DNA of 64,000 nucleotides from Bordetella genomosp. 2 (GCF_002261345.1 NZ_NEVT01000006.1:124001-188000), one strand, 5' to 3'. Shown: positions 49,223 to 58,589, counted from the stretch's first letter. A program made the numbers and translations. Notes: a model not told the origin generated them from the sequence alone.

Positions 49223-50182
49223 TCAGGAATTGCGGCGTGGCGGGCGCCGGATCAGCGTGGATTTGCCGAACAGGCTCTGCACCAGCTCGGTGGCGAGCAT
49301 GGCCGTCTTGTTGCGTATGTCGAGCGCCGGGTTCAGTTCGACGATGTCCAGCGACCCCAGGCAGCCAGTGTCGGCGATCATTTCCATGCACAGCTGCGCT
49401 TCGCGATAGGTGGGGCCGCCGGGAATGCTGGTGGCGACCGCCGGCGCGATTTCCGGATCGAGGAAGTCGACGTCGAAACTGACGTGCAAGTGGGTATCGG
49501 GCGCCAGGCCGGCCAGCGCTTCTTCCATGACGGCGCGCATGCCGATCTCGTCGATGGCGCGCATGTCGTGGATTTCGATGCCGGCGGCGGCGATCAGGCG
49601 CTTTTCGCCTTCGTCGACACTGCGTATGCCGATCTGGCGGACCCAGTCGGGCTGCAGCGCCGGCGTATGTCCGGCCAGGCTGGTGAGCGGCTCGGGGCCG
49701 TGGCCGCACAAGCAGGCCACCGGCATGCCGTGCAGGTTGCCGGAAGGGGTGAGCGCCTGGGTGTTGAAGTCGGCATGGGCATCCAGCCACAGCACCCGCA
49801 GCGGCCGGCCCACCCGCCGGCAGTGGCGCGCCACCGCGCTGATGGAACCGACGCCCAGGCAGTGGTCGCCGCCCAGCAGGATGGGCAGGCGGCCGCGTTC
49901 GAGCTCGGCGTGAATGGCGTCGTGCACCGCGACGTTCCAGGCGACGACTTCGGTCAGGTGGCGGTAGCCGTGTTCGGCCGGCAGGCCGGGGTTGGCGGGG
50001 CCCGACAGATTACCGGCGTCTTCGACGTCGTAACCCAGGGCCTGCAGGGCCAGGTCCAGGCCGGCGACCCGCAGGGCTTCCGGCCCCATGGAGGCGCCGC
50101 GCGAGCCGGCGCCTACGTCGGTGGGCGCGCCGACCAGGGTCAGTGCACGGCGGGCGGCGGGGCGGGCGGCGGTCAGGGACAC
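49223..50182 (-). CDS. rocF: Arginase
   Basis: 319 residues, ureohydrolase that splits arginine into ornithine and urea. Mn-binding blocks: GGDHCLGVGS, WLDAHADFN and SFDVDFLDP, with ASMGPEALRVAGL near the N-terminus. I choose GTG 50182, where AGGAG lies 9 nt upstream and homology (LTLVGAPTDVGAGSRG) begins 15 residues later; the open frame extends to 50365 without similarity. Divergent from the metQ-like gene. Confidence 0.9.
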   Translation of the reverse strand: MSLTAARPAARRALTLVGAPTDVGAGSRGASMGPEALRVAGLDLALQALGYDVEDAGNLSGPANPGLPAEHGYRHLTEVVAWNVAVHDAIHAELERGRLPILLGGDHCLGVGSISAVARHCRRVGRPLRVLWLDAHADFNTQALTPSGNLHGMPVACLCGHGPEPLTSLAGHTPALQPDWVRQIGIRSVDEGEKRLIAAAGIEIHDMRAIDEIGMRAVMEEALAGLAPDTHLHVSFDVDFLDPEIAPAVATSIPGGPTYREAQLCMEMIADTGCLGSLDIVELNPALDIRNKTAMLATELVQSLFGKSTLIRRPPRRNS

Positions 50183-50367
50183 GATGGCGGGCTCCTGGCG
50201 GCCCGGGGCCGCCTGCTTCGATGTACCGGTATCTTTATCGATGTGCGGCCGCGGCGCAAGCGGCGCCGCCGGTGCCCCGGTCGACGGCAGGGGCATGCGC
50301 GGGACGCCGCCCGGCCTGCGGCACAATGCGGTTTTCGGATACTGCCGCCCATGGCGGCCGCTCAATC

Positions 50368-51177
50368 ATGTTCCGCTCGTTCATTTCGCGCCTGGCCGGC
50401 CTGCTGTGCCTGCTGGCGCTCGCCGCGCCGGCGGGCGCCGCCCAGGACGCCCCGTTGCGCATCGGCGTCATTCCCAGCGTGGCCAACGAGGCCACGGAGA
50501 TCGCCATCGCCCAGGCGCGCAAGCAGGGGCTGCGCGTCGAGCTGGTCGAATTCAGCGACTGGGTCATGCCCAACATCGCCGTCGCGGAAGGCTCGGTGGA
50601 TGCCAACTTCTTCCAGCACGCGCCTTTCCTGGAGTTGTTCAACCGCAGCCGCGGCACCAACCTGGAACCCATCGCCTATGGGTACTCGACCACCATCGGG
50701 CTGTTTTCCAAGCGGCTCAAGCGCGGCGACCCGATTCCCGAGCGCGCCACCATCGCCATACCCAATGACCCGGTCAATACCGGGCGGGCGCTGCTGCTGT
50801 TGCAGTCGATGGGATTGATCACCTTGCGCACCTTCGCCGACCATCAGGCCACCATGCAGGACATCGTGGCGAACCCCCATCAGCTGGCGCTGATCCAGGT
50901 GGAAGGTTCGCAGTCGGCGCGCACGTTCGACGATGTGACCGCGTCGGTCACCTACACGACCTTCGCCAAGCACGCGGGCATCGACGAGAAGGACGGCCTG
51001 GCATTCGACAATACCGATCCGGAGAACGTGCGGCGGTATGCCATCCGCTGGGTGACCACGCCCGAGCGCGCGCAGGATCCGCGCCTGCTGGCGTTCATCC
51101 GGATTTATCAGCAGTCGCCGGAGGTCAAGGCGACGCTGCGCCGACTGTACGGGGACCTGATCGATTTCCCGTGGTGA
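50368..51177 (+). CDS. metQ: MetQ/NlpA-family methionine-binding protein, orphan
   Basis: 269 residues, periplasmic binding protein of the methionine transporter family: APLRIGVIPSVANEATEIAI, VDANFFQHAPFLELFN, ATIAIPNDPVNTGRALLLLQ, NPHQLALIQVEGSQSARTF. Family members are usually lipoproteins, but here the signal MFRSFISRLAGLLCLLALAA runs to AGAA without a proper lipobox Cys, so it is probably a soluble periplasmic protein. No metN or metI is adjacent. Start at ATG 50368; the 75 codons of open frame upstream show no similarity. Confidence 0.85.
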   Translation: MFRSFISRLAGLLCLLALAAPAGAAQDAPLRIGVIPSVANEATEIAIAQARKQGLRVELVEFSDWVMPNIAVAEGSVDANFFQHAPFLELFNRSRGTNLEPIAYGYSTTIGLFSKRLKRGDPIPERATIAIPNDPVNTGRALLLLQSMGLITLRTFADHQATMQDIVANPHQLALIQVEGSQSARTFDDVTASVTYTTFAKHAGIDEKDGLAFDNTDPENVRRYAIRWVTTPERAQDPRLLAFIRIYQQSPEVKATLRRLYGDLIDFPW

Positions 51178-51180
51178 GCC

Positions 51181-52044
51181 TCAGGCGGGCAGGGCGAGCA
51201 GCTCGCCCATGCGCACAGGGCCGCGCACCGACGGCGTGTCGGTCCAGCGGATGCGCCCGGGGCCGAATAGCACGATGACCGTCGAACCCAGGTTGAAGCG
51301 GCCCATTTCGGCGCCCTTGGCCAGGCGGATGGGGCCGCGCGCCGCTTCGTCGTAGCGCTCGGCGCGCACCATGCGCTTGTGCGGGGTGACTTGTCCCGCC
51401 CAGACGGTCTCGATCGAGGCGACGATCATCGCGCCCACCAGCACCAGGGCCATCGGCCCGTGTTCGGTGTCGAACAGGCAGGCCACCCGCTCGTTGCGGG
51501 CAAACAGTTCGGGGACGTGGCTGGCGGTGAGCGGATTGACCGAGAACAGCCGGCCGGGCACGTGCACCATTTCCCGCAGCGTGCCGTCGCAAGGCATGTG
51601 CACCCGGTGGTAGTCGCGCGGCGACAGGTACACCGTGGCGAAGTCACCGTTCATGAAGGGTTCGGCGCGGCGCGGATCGCCGCCCAGCAGCTCGGTCAGG
51701 CTGTATGAGTGGCCCTTGGCCTGGAAGATGCGGCCGTGCTCGATGCGGCCGAGCTGGCTGATGGCGCCGTCGGCCGGGCAGAGCACCGAGCCGGGATCGG
51801 GATCGAGCGGGCGGGCGCTGGGCCGGAGCGCCCGGGTGAAGAAGTGGTTGAACGTTTCGTAGGCCAGCGGATCCTGCACCAGCGCCTCGCTCATGTCGAC
51901 CCCGTAGCGGCGCACGAAGCGCGAGATCATCCAGTTCTTGACGGCGGGCGTGCGGCAGTCGGCGGCCAGCCCCATCAGGCGCGACACCAGGTGGTGGGGA
52001 GCGAGGTACTGGCTGGCGAGAAAGAGCTGGTCTTTGAAGAGCAT
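51181..52044 (-). CDS. psd: Phosphatidylserine decarboxylase proenzyme
   Basis: 287 residues. It makes phosphatidylethanolamine from phosphatidylserine at the inner membrane. The self-cleavage site that creates the pyruvoyl group is the LGST in [14 protein letters not shown] near the C-terminus; upstream [42 protein letters not shown] and NERVACLF are diagnostic. Start ATG 52044 begins the family homology ([20 protein letters not shown]); the frame upstream to 52233 is not homologous. Convergent with the metQ-like gene. Confidence 0.93.
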   Translation of the reverse strand: MLFKDQLFLASQYLAPHHLVSRLMGLAADCRTPAVKNWMISRFVRRYGVDMSEALVQDPLAYETFNHFFTRALRPSARPLDPDPGSVLCPADGAISQLGRIEHGRIFQAKGHSYSLTELLGGDPRRAEPFMNGDFATVYLSPRDYHRVHMPCDGTLREMVHVPGRLFSVNPLTASHVPELFARNERVACLFDTEHGPMALVLVGAMIVASIETVWAGQVTPHKRMVRAERYDEAARGPIRLAKGAEMGRFNLGSTVIVLFGPGRIRWTDTPSVRGPVRMGELLALPA

Positions 52045-52087
52045 GGATTCGTGTAGGGGCCTGCTGGCCGTCCGTGGGGCTAGGATG

Positions 52088-52624
52088 TTACTTGGTATGG
52101 CCGGGCCGCGCCAGGGTGGCGCCTTCGGAAGCCGCCGCCGGCGCCGGCGGGTTCGGGACGCGCGGCAGCGGTTCGATCGGCACGCCGTCCGGGATGTGCC
52201 GCACGCGGTCCCGGTGGACCTGGCGCGCAGCAAAGCCGTGGTGCCGGCTGGCTGCGTTGCGCAACAGCACCGACAGCACGGAACCCTTGTCCTGGATCCA
52301 GCGCGTGCGGCCCTGCAGCAGCCGGCAGGCGCTTTCCGGCGTGCCCATGCGGTAGGCCGTGCCGTTGATGGTCAGCCGGCGCTTGCCGTCGAACTCGGCC
52401 GGATCCTGGTCGATGATGGCCACGGCATCGAGATTGCCCGTGCCATGGTCGATGCGATAGAGGAAAGTGATCCGGCTATGCGGGTCGTGCACCGCGACCA
52501 GTTTTTCGGCGCCGGAAATGTCGGAAAGCATTCCCACCACGGGCGATTCCACCAGCAGATTGCCGCGCTGTTCTTCCGTATACAGCAGAATGGTCGGCGG
52601 GGCGGCGGGCGGGGAAGCGGACAT
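52088..52624 (-). CDS. Hypothetical protein
   Basis: 178 residues that I do not recognise. A conserved-looking core ([53 protein letters not shown]) suggests a compact alpha/beta domain; the C-terminus is Arg/Pro-rich and looks disordered. No signal peptide. Position upstream of psd in the same direction, 43 bp away, suggests one transcript. A plus-strand frame of similar length over it looks less protein-like. The start ATG 52624 is the only one before the core. Confidence 0.6.
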   Translation of the reverse strand: MSASPPAAPPTILLYTEEQRGNLLVESPVVGMLSDISGAEKLVAVHDPHSRITFLYRIDHGTGNLDAVAIIDQDPAEFDGKRRLTINGTAYRMGTPESACRLLQGRTRWIQDKGSVLSVLLRNAASRHHGFAARQVHRDRVRHIPDGVPIEPLPRVPNPPAPAAASEGATLARPGHTK

Positions 52625-52762
52625 GGGCGGGCGGCGGGCTGGGAAGCGGGGCAGGCGGCCCGATTCTAGCGTATCGCGCCGGTTGGCCGGCGGGCATGCA
52701 GCTTGCGGCGACCCGGGCGGTCGCGCGCGTGGACGCGGCCGCCCATGCCAGGAGGACAACCC

Positions 52763-53635
52763 ATGCCAACTACCCCCACCCCGCAGGCGAGCGACGACGG
52801 CAAGCCGCGCGAACAGGCCCAGCCAGGACGCCAGGACCGCATGGAGCCGCCGCCCGAGGGCGAAGAACGCGCCTATCAGGCCGCCGGCAAGCTGCGCGGC
52901 CGCTGCGCGATCATCACCGGCGGCGACAGCGGCATCGGCCGGGCCATTGCCATCGCCTACGCCAAGGAAGGCGCCGATGTGCTGATCACCTATCTGGAAG
53001 AGCACGAGGATGCGCGCGAGACCGTCCGCCTGGTGGAGCAGGCCGGCCGGCGTTGCCTGTCGATCGCGGGCGACCTGGGCGACGAGGCGCATCTGCAGCG
53101 CGTGGTCGAACTGGCGCGCAAGGAATTCGGCCGCCTGGATGTGCTGGTCAACAACGCCGCGGAGCAGCACGTGATGCAGACGTTCGAGAATATCGGGCGC
53201 GACCAGCTGGAGCGCACCTTCCGCACCAACTTCTTTGCCATGTTCCGCCTCTCGCAGGAGGCGCTGCCGTTGTTGTCCGAGGGCGGGTCGATCATCAACA
53301 CGACCTCCGTGACGGCATACCATGGCAACCCCAAGCTCATCGACTACTCCGCCACCAAGGGCGCGATCGTGGCTTTCACGCGCTCGTTGTCGATCGCGCT
53401 GGCCGAGCGCGGCATACGGGTGAACGCGGTGGCGCCGGGGCCCATCTGGACCCCGCTGATCCCGTCGACATTCCCGGCCGACAGCCTCGAGTCATTCGGG
53501 AAGAATACGCCGATGAAACGGCCCGGCCAGCCGGACGAAGTGGCGCCGTGCTATGTCTTCCTGGCCAGCGACGATGCCAGCTATATGTCCGGCCAGGTGC
53601 TGCATCCCAACGGCGGTCAGATCGTCAACGGCTGA
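52763..53635 (+). CDS. Short-chain dehydrogenase/reductase, YghA/general-stress type
   Basis: 290 residues. A hydrophilic N-terminal extension (QPGRQDRMEPPPEGEERAYQ) typical of the YghA/GSP39 group precedes the Rossmann core: CAIITGGDSGIGRAIAIAYA, VNNAAEQHV, Ser in NTTSVTAYHG, YSATKGAIVAF with the catalytic Tyr and Lys, VAPGPIWTPLIPS. An NADP-dependent aldehyde/ketone reductase, often stress-induced. ATG 52763 follows AGGAGG. Confidence 0.9.
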   Translation: MPTTPTPQASDDGKPREQAQPGRQDRMEPPPEGEERAYQAAGKLRGRCAIITGGDSGIGRAIAIAYAKEGADVLITYLEEHEDARETVRLVEQAGRRCLSIAGDLGDEAHLQRVVELARKEFGRLDVLVNNAAEQHVMQTFENIGRDQLERTFRTNFFAMFRLSQEALPLLSEGGSIINTTSVTAYHGNPKLIDYSATKGAIVAFTRSLSIALAERGIRVNAVAPGPIWTPLIPSTFPADSLESFGKNTPMKRPGQPDEVAPCYVFLASDDASYMSGQVLHPNGGQIVNG

Positions 53636-53644
53636 CGGCGCGCG

Positions 53645-53968
53645 CTATTGCCGCGGAGTGCGTATCTGGATGTCGTTGCGTACTTCCTTGACGCCGGATA
53701 CGCCGCGCGCGGCCTTGACCGCCTGCGCGGCGGCATCCTGGCTCTGCACGAATCCGCTGAGCTGCACCACCCCGTTGTAGGTTTCCACCTGCACGTCGTT
53801 GGCCGAGACGCCCGGCGCTTCCACCAAGGCGGCCTTGACGCGGGCGGTCGTGGCCGTATCGTCGGTGTACTGGCCGGTGCTGCGGTGGCCATCCTGCCCG
53901 GCGCAGGCTGCCAGGACGGCAGTGAACGCGACGGCGATGAAACTGCGGAGAATGCGGGAAGTGCTCAT
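53645..53968 (-). CDS. BON-domain lipoprotein
   Basis: 107 residues. Lipoprotein signal with lipobox FTAVLAAC, then one BON domain (TTARVKAALVEAPGVSANDV, VQLSGFVQSQDAAAQAVKAA, VKEVRNDIQI) of the OsmY type, which associates with envelopes. ATG 53968 has AGGAG before it. Confidence 0.88.
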   Translation of the reverse strand: MSTSRILRSFIAVAFTAVLAACAGQDGHRSTGQYTDDTATTARVKAALVEAPGVSANDVQVETYNGVVQLSGFVQSQDAAAQAVKAARGVSGVKEVRNDIQIRTPRQ

Positions 53969-54171
53969 GGCTTGCTCCTGGAAAGTGGCGACCGTCGGAT
54001 ACGGCCCCCGGCACCAAAGCAAGCGCCGTTCCCGGCCCTGCCGGGCGGATTTACCACTCTCTGCAAAGATGGCGCGGCGTCGGCGGGCAGCGCGCGCCGG
54101 CGGGGCCGTGGCAATTCATGGGCATGCGGGTTGCGGTACGGAAGTTCCCTACATCCGTTTTGGAGACTCGC

Positions 54172-54537
54172 ATGAAACGTGAACTATTTTCCTGGACCGC
54201 GGCCGTGGCCGTCATGGGTGCGCTGGCGGGCGGCGCGTATGCGCAGTCCACGCCGGATACCGGCAAGCCGTCGAGCACGTCGCCTTCGACCACCCCGAAT
54301 GATGGCTCCGCCGTGCCGCCCAATACGCCCGTGCCGCCGGGACAAACGCCGCCCGCCGGCGAAACCAATCCGACCACGGCGCCGGGACGGGGCGGAATGG
54401 ATTCGGGGCACACCAGCCCCGGCGGCGATGCCAGCCCGGGCTCCAAGACCGGCCTGCCGACCGACAAGAACCACGTGCCGGAACGCAATGAGCCGGGCAC
54501 GACCGAGCCCCAGATGCCCAACACGGGCGGCAAGTAG
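54172..54537 (+). CDS. Small secreted Pro/Thr/Gly-rich protein
   Basis: 121 residues. Cleavable signal (FSWTAAVAVMGALAGGAYAQ) and a mature part made almost only of Pro, Thr, Ser, Gly and Asn with no predicted fold, such as TPVPPGQTPPAGETNPTTAP. Probably a periplasmic or secreted disordered protein; function unknown. ATG 54172 has GGAG 8 nt upstream. Convergent with rpoN. Confidence 0.75.
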   Translation: MKRELFSWTAAVAVMGALAGGAYAQSTPDTGKPSSTSPSTTPNDGSAVPPNTPVPPGQTPPAGETNPTTAPGRGGMDSGHTSPGGDASPGSKTGLPTDKNHVPERNEPGTTEPQMPNTGGK

Positions 54538-54546
54538 CGAGCGAGG

Positions 54547-54573
54547 GTGGCGGCGCGGCGCACGCGCCGCCAC
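54547..54573. terminator. Hairpin between the secreted-protein gene and rpoN
   Basis: GTGGCGGCG / CGCCGCCAC, 9-bp perfect arms, 9-nt loop, between two convergent genes. No T-run on either side; could terminate in both directions with help or simply protect the 3' ends. Confidence 0.5.
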
Positions 54574-54588
54574 GATGCGCCTGGCAGA

Positions 54589-56022
54589 TCAGTACTGGCG
54601 CCGCATTTCCGCGGGCGGGCGCTTGATCTGCGCGCGGTATTTCGACACCGTGCGGCGCGCCACCACGATGCCGTCGGCGGCGAGCTTGTTGGCCAGGGCC
54701 ACGTCCGACAGCGGCATGCGCGGGTCCTCGTTGTCGATGAGCTCGGCGATCAGCGCGCGCACCGCGCCAGCCGAGCACGATCCGCCGGTATCGGTGGCCA
54801 GTTCGCGCGAGAAGAAATATTTGAACTCCAGGATGCCCATCGGCGTGGCCATGTACTTGTTGGCGGTGGCGCGCGAGACGGTCGATTCGTGAATGTCCAG
54901 TTCGGCCGAGACTTCGCGCAGCATGAGCGGACGCAGCGCCACCGGGCCGTACTCGAAGAACATGTGCTGCAGCCGCACGATGGCCTCGGCGACGCGCTGG
55001 ATGGTGCTGTAGCGCTGCTCCACGTTGCGCACCAGCCAGCGGGCTTCCTGCAGTTCCTGCGCCATCGGGCCGCGGTCGCGGTGGCGCGCGGTGCGGAACA
55101 GGTCGGCGTAGACCTTGTGCAGGCGCGGCTGGGGCACCGCGCCGCGATTGCAATAGACGCGCCACTGGCCCTGGTCCTTGCGCACGATGACGTCGGGCAC
55201 GATGTAGGCGGGCGGCGCCTGGTCATAGCGGCGGCCGGGGCGGGGGTCGAGCGAGCGGATGATGTCGCAGGCCTGCCGCAGTTCGCTCGCCTGGCAACCG
55301 GCCGCGCGCTGCAGGGCCTCGTAATCGTGGCGCGCCAGGATATCGAGGTGTTCGTCGACAATGCGCTGCGCCAGCGCGACACCCGGCCGCGCGCTGCCGG
55401 CCATGGCCTGCAGCTGCAGTGTCAGGCATTCGCGCAGGTCGCGCGCCGCCAGGCCCGGCACGTCCAGTTGCTGGACCAATTTCAGGGCCGCGCGCCATTC
55501 GCTCTCGTCCGGCGCGACGCTGAAGACCGACGCGTCGGCCAATTCGGCCAGCGGCAGGCGCAGGTAGCCGTCTTCGTCCAGCGCCTGCACGATGTACTGG
55601 GCCAGCAGGCGATCGCGCGGCGACAGGCGGTAGGTGCGCAGTTCCTGGTCCAGGCGCTCCTGTAGCGATACCGAGGCCCCCACCCATTGCCCCATGTCCA
55701 TGGGCGCGCCATCGTGGGTGGCGCGCGAGGACGGGTAGTCGCCCGAATACTCGGAAGGCGGCGCGCCTTCGGACGGCGCGGTCGCCTGGGCGGGTAGCTG
55801 CTCGGCCGGCTCCGCCGCGCCGCGCGCCATTTCGCCATCCATGGCGGGGAACGCCGCGGCAGCTTCTTCGTCTTCCTCCAGGAACGGATTCTCGACCAGT
55901 GCCTGGCGGACTTCCTGATTGAATTCGAGCGCCGACATCTGCAGCAGCTTGACCGACTGCTGCAGACGAGGCGTGAGGGCGGTTTGCTGGTGCAGGCGCA
56001 GCTCATGGGCGGCGTGGATCAA
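54589..56022 (-). CDS. rpoN: RNA polymerase sigma-54 factor
   Basis: 477 residues, normal length. Region I is Gln/Leu-rich (RLHQQTALTPRLQQSVKLLQ, ALVENPFLEEDEE), followed by an acidic region II, the core-binding domain, the helix-turn-helix (ESTVSRATANKYMATPMGIL) and the C-terminal RpoN box VARRTVSKYR. It directs core polymerase to -24/-12 promoters with AAA+ activators. The start is TTG 56022, with AAGGAG upstream. Unlike enterobacteria, no lptB lies in front and no hpf or ptsN follows it here. A near-consensus sigma-54 promoter precedes it. Confidence 0.95.
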   Translation of the reverse strand: MIHAAHELRLHQQTALTPRLQQSVKLLQMSALEFNQEVRQALVENPFLEEDEEAAAAFPAMDGEMARGAAEPAEQLPAQATAPSEGAPPSEYSGDYPSSRATHDGAPMDMGQWVGASVSLQERLDQELRTYRLSPRDRLLAQYIVQALDEDGYLRLPLAELADASVFSVAPDESEWRAALKLVQQLDVPGLAARDLRECLTLQLQAMAGSARPGVALAQRIVDEHLDILARHDYEALQRAAGCQASELRQACDIIRSLDPRPGRRYDQAPPAYIVPDVIVRKDQGQWRVYCNRGAVPQPRLHKVYADLFRTARHRDRGPMAQELQEARWLVRNVEQRYSTIQRVAEAIVRLQHMFFEYGPVALRPLMLREVSAELDIHESTVSRATANKYMATPMGILEFKYFFSRELATDTGGSCSAGAVRALIAELIDNEDPRMPLSDVALANKLAADGIVVARRTVSKYRAQIKRPPAEMRRQY

Positions 56023-56067
56023 AGTCGTCTCCTTGTCGTGTCGATGCTGGGTGGCTTTACAGAGTCA

Positions 56068-56083
56068 TGCAAAAACCATGCCA
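56068..56083 (-). promoter_or_regulatory. Sigma-54 (-24/-12) promoter upstream of rpoN
   Basis: Minus strand TGGCATGGTTTTTGCA matches TGGCACGrNNNTTGCW at all defined positions except one (T for C at position 6, a common variant). It lies 46 bp upstream of the rpoN TTG start, giving a leader of about 35 nt. Confidence 0.7.
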
Positions 56084-56271
56084 GCTGCTTTTCCCCCCGC
56101 CTGCGCAAGCCGGCGCGGGCACGCCCGCGCTCATTCTTACGGCGCCATGTAAGAAGTGCCGGATTGGCGGCGGGGCGGCGCGGCGGTGCGAGAGACGGCA
56201 TACCGCTTGCTCATGATGAGGTCGGCCCCGGCTGGCAGCGTGCCGGGATGACTATCCTAGGAGAGCCCATC

Positions 56272-57552
56272 ATGAAGAAGATCGCGATCGTCAGTGAACA
56301 TGCCTCGCCACTGGCTTTGGCCGGCAGCGTCGACAGCGGAGGCCAGAATATTTATGTGGCCCAGACGGCGCGCCAGTTTGCGGCGGCGGGACACCAGGTC
56401 GACGTCTTCACACGCAAGGACAACGCATTTCTGCCCGCAGAAGTGTCGTGGCATCCGAACATACGGGTGATCCATGTGCCCGCCGGGCCGGCGCGCTATG
56501 TGCCCAAGGAAGACCTGCTGCCGTACATGGACGACTTCGGCGCATTCCTGTCGCGTCATTTCGCCCGGCAGGCCCGTCCCTACGATGTGGTGCATGCCAA
56601 TTTCTTCATGTCGGCGCTGGCATGCCTGCCGGTGGCGCGCCGTCACGGCGTGCCCCTGGCGGTGACTTTTCACGCGCTGGGCCGCGTGCGGCGGCTGCAT
56701 CAGCGCGAGGCCGACCGCTTTCCCGACAGCCGTTTCCAGATCGAGGCCGACATTGTGCGCGAGGCCGACCGGATCATCGCCGAATGCCCGCAGGACCGCC
56801 GCGACTTGTTGAACTTGTATGACGCGGATCCTCGCCGCATCAGCGTGGTCCCGTGCGGCTATGACCCGGCCGAGATGGCGCCCATGGACGAAGGCGAGGC
56901 GCGCGCCGCCCTGGGCTGGGGCGCCGACAAGTTCCGCATCCTGCAGCTCGGCCGCATGGTGCCCCGCAAGGGCGTGGACAATGTGATCGAGGCGCTCGGG
57001 CTGCTGCATGCGCAGCACGGGGTGGCTGCGCGCTTGTGCGTGGTGGGCGGCAACGACGTGCGGCCCGACGAGCGCACCACGCCGGAGCTGGCGCGCCTGC
57101 GCGGCATCGCCGAGCGGGCGGGCGTGGCGCCGTTCGTCGAGTTCACGGGGCGGCGCGACCGCCAGGAGCTGTGCCGCTACTACTGCGCCAGCGATGTGTT
57201 CGTGACCACGCCCTGGTACGAGCCGTTCGGCATTACGCCCGTGGAAGCCATGGCCTGCGGCCGGCCGGTGATCGGTTCCGATACGGGCGGCATCCGCACC
57301 ACCGTCAAGGACGGCGCGACGGGCTTTCTGGTGCCGGCGCGCGACCCCGCGGCGCTGGCCGGGCGCCTGGCCGTTCTGGCGCGCGATCCCGTGCTGCGTC
57401 GTCGCATGGGCCTGGCGGGAGCGCGCCGGGCGCGTCGCTTGTTCACCTGGCAGCAAGTGGCCCGCGACCTGCTGGCCGTGTACGACGGCTTGTACAGCGG
57501 CACCACCGCGCCGCCGCTGGTCGCCGGCCATTCGGCGGTGCTGGCCGCCTGA
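56272..57552 (+). CDS. GT4-family glycosyltransferase, sucrose-phosphate-synthase-like
   Basis: 426 residues, GT-B fold. The N-terminus IAIVSEHASPLALAGSVDSG with SGGQNIYVAQTARQFAAAGH resembles sucrose synthase/SPS-type GT4 enzymes; the donor site is ILQLGRMVPRKGVDNVIEAL, and the E-x7-E motif is YEPFGITPVEAMACGRPVIG. Probably uses a nucleotide sugar to make a disaccharide phosphate or glycoside; product unknown. ATG 56272 has AGGAGAG 8 nt upstream, better than the in-frame ATG at 56248. It diverges from rpoN with 249 bp between them. Confidence 0.85.
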   Translation: MKKIAIVSEHASPLALAGSVDSGGQNIYVAQTARQFAAAGHQVDVFTRKDNAFLPAEVSWHPNIRVIHVPAGPARYVPKEDLLPYMDDFGAFLSRHFARQARPYDVVHANFFMSALACLPVARRHGVPLAVTFHALGRVRRLHQREADRFPDSRFQIEADIVREADRIIAECPQDRRDLLNLYDADPRRISVVPCGYDPAEMAPMDEGEARAALGWGADKFRILQLGRMVPRKGVDNVIEALGLLHAQHGVAARLCVVGGNDVRPDERTTPELARLRGIAERAGVAPFVEFTGRRDRQELCRYYCASDVFVTTPWYEPFGITPVEAMACGRPVIGSDTGGIRTTVKDGATGFLVPARDPAALAGRLAVLARDPVLRRRMGLAGARRARRLFTWQQVARDLLAVYDGLYSGTTAPPLVAGHSAVLAA

Positions 57553-57611
57553 GGCGGCCGGCAGGGGCCGGGCCCTGTCCGGGCGGCGCCGGCCCCGCCC
57601 GGTCACAGGCC

Positions 57612-58106
57612 CTAGTGCAGGCCGCGCCGCTTCAGGACGCTGATATTGCCGTCCGGCTCGATGTAGGCGCGCCGGATTTCGGACAGGTGGCCGATGCCGC
57701 GCTGCCGCAGCTCGCTCATCAGTTCGTCGGGCGTAATGTATTCGCGCCGCATGCTGCGCTGGAGCATCTTGCCGTCGCGCACCAGGCATACCTTGTCCGC
57801 TTCCAGCAAGCGCCCGAAGGACGGCACGAAATAGCTCAGCCGGTCGATCAGCGCCACCCAGCCGATGATGGTGGCCACCAGGATGGCTCCGTCAGTGATT
57901 GACTCGTACTGGCCGGCCATGCCGTTCTGGGCCGCGTCCGCGATGAGCACAAGGACCAGCATGTCGGCCACGCCCAGCGAGCCCACGTCGCGCCGGCCCG
58001 CCACGCGCAGCAGCACCAGGATGAACCAGTACATGATGGTGCCGCGCACGATCAGTTCCAGCGGCGATACGGTGAGGCGGAACAGGTCCAGCCAATTGAC
58101 GTCCAT
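57612..58106 (-). CDS. DUF421 family membrane protein (YetF-like)
   Basis: 164 residues: three hydrophobic helices (LELIVRGTIMYWFILVLLRV, GVADMLVLVLIADAAQN, GAILVATIIGWVALIDRLSY), then a cytoplasmic DUF421 domain with RDGKMLQRSMRREYITPDEL, SELRQRGIGHLSEIRRAYIE and PDGNISVL. Function unknown in the family. The start ATG 58106 follows a GGGAGA stretch. Confidence 0.88.
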   Translation of the reverse strand: MDVNWLDLFRLTVSPLELIVRGTIMYWFILVLLRVAGRRDVGSLGVADMLVLVLIADAAQNGMAGQYESITDGAILVATIIGWVALIDRLSYFVPSFGRLLEADKVCLVRDGKMLQRSMRREYITPDELMSELRQRGIGHLSEIRRAYIEPDGNISVLKRRGLH

Positions 58107-58176
58107 GGACGGTCTCCCTGGAATAGGTCAGAAGGAACGCCCCGCAGGCGGGCGGGGCGGGTGGCGATGGCGCGGC

Positions 58177-58461
58177 CTATTCGGTCCGTCCGCCGTTGCG
58201 CGCCGGGTCGGGCCGCGTGTGAGCCAGGCCCGCCTGGTCTTCGTCGACGATGCGGTCGGCCTGGATGTCGGTCCCGCTATCGTCTTCCAGCGTAGGCTCG
58301 ACGCTTTCCCGTTCGCCCGTGCCCTGGGCGTCCGAGTCGTTCTGGCCGGCGGTGCCGGGCAGGTCGCTGCCGGAATCTGACGAGTCGCTGGGGCCCAGGC
58401 CGGGCTCCCGCGGCGCAACATGGAAGGGGAAAGGCGAAAGACGCAAAAATTGCAGTTTCAT
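58177..58461 (-). CDS. Small acidic Ser/Asp-rich hypothetical protein
   Basis: 94 residues, not recognised. A short basic/hydrophobic start (MKLQFLRLSPFPFHV) and then an acidic, low-complexity stretch rich in Ser, Asp, Gly and Glu, probably disordered. ATG 58461 has GGAG at 6-7 nt, which supports it being real. Upstream of DUF421 in the same direction. Confidence 0.5.
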   Translation of the reverse strand: MKLQFLRLSPFPFHVAPREPGLGPSDSSDSGSDLPGTAGQNDSDAQGTGERESVEPTLEDDSGTDIQADRIVDEDQAGLAHTRPDPARNGGRTE

Positions 58462-58589
58462 GGCGGACTCCATTGCGACTGTGCGTGCGCCCCACGGCGC
58501 CGCCCGTTCTGCTGCAAGCGGCGTGCCAGCCCCGCGGGAACGGCGCTTGCGGCCTGGGGCGGCACCCTTGTCCTTATCCAGGAGCCGCC

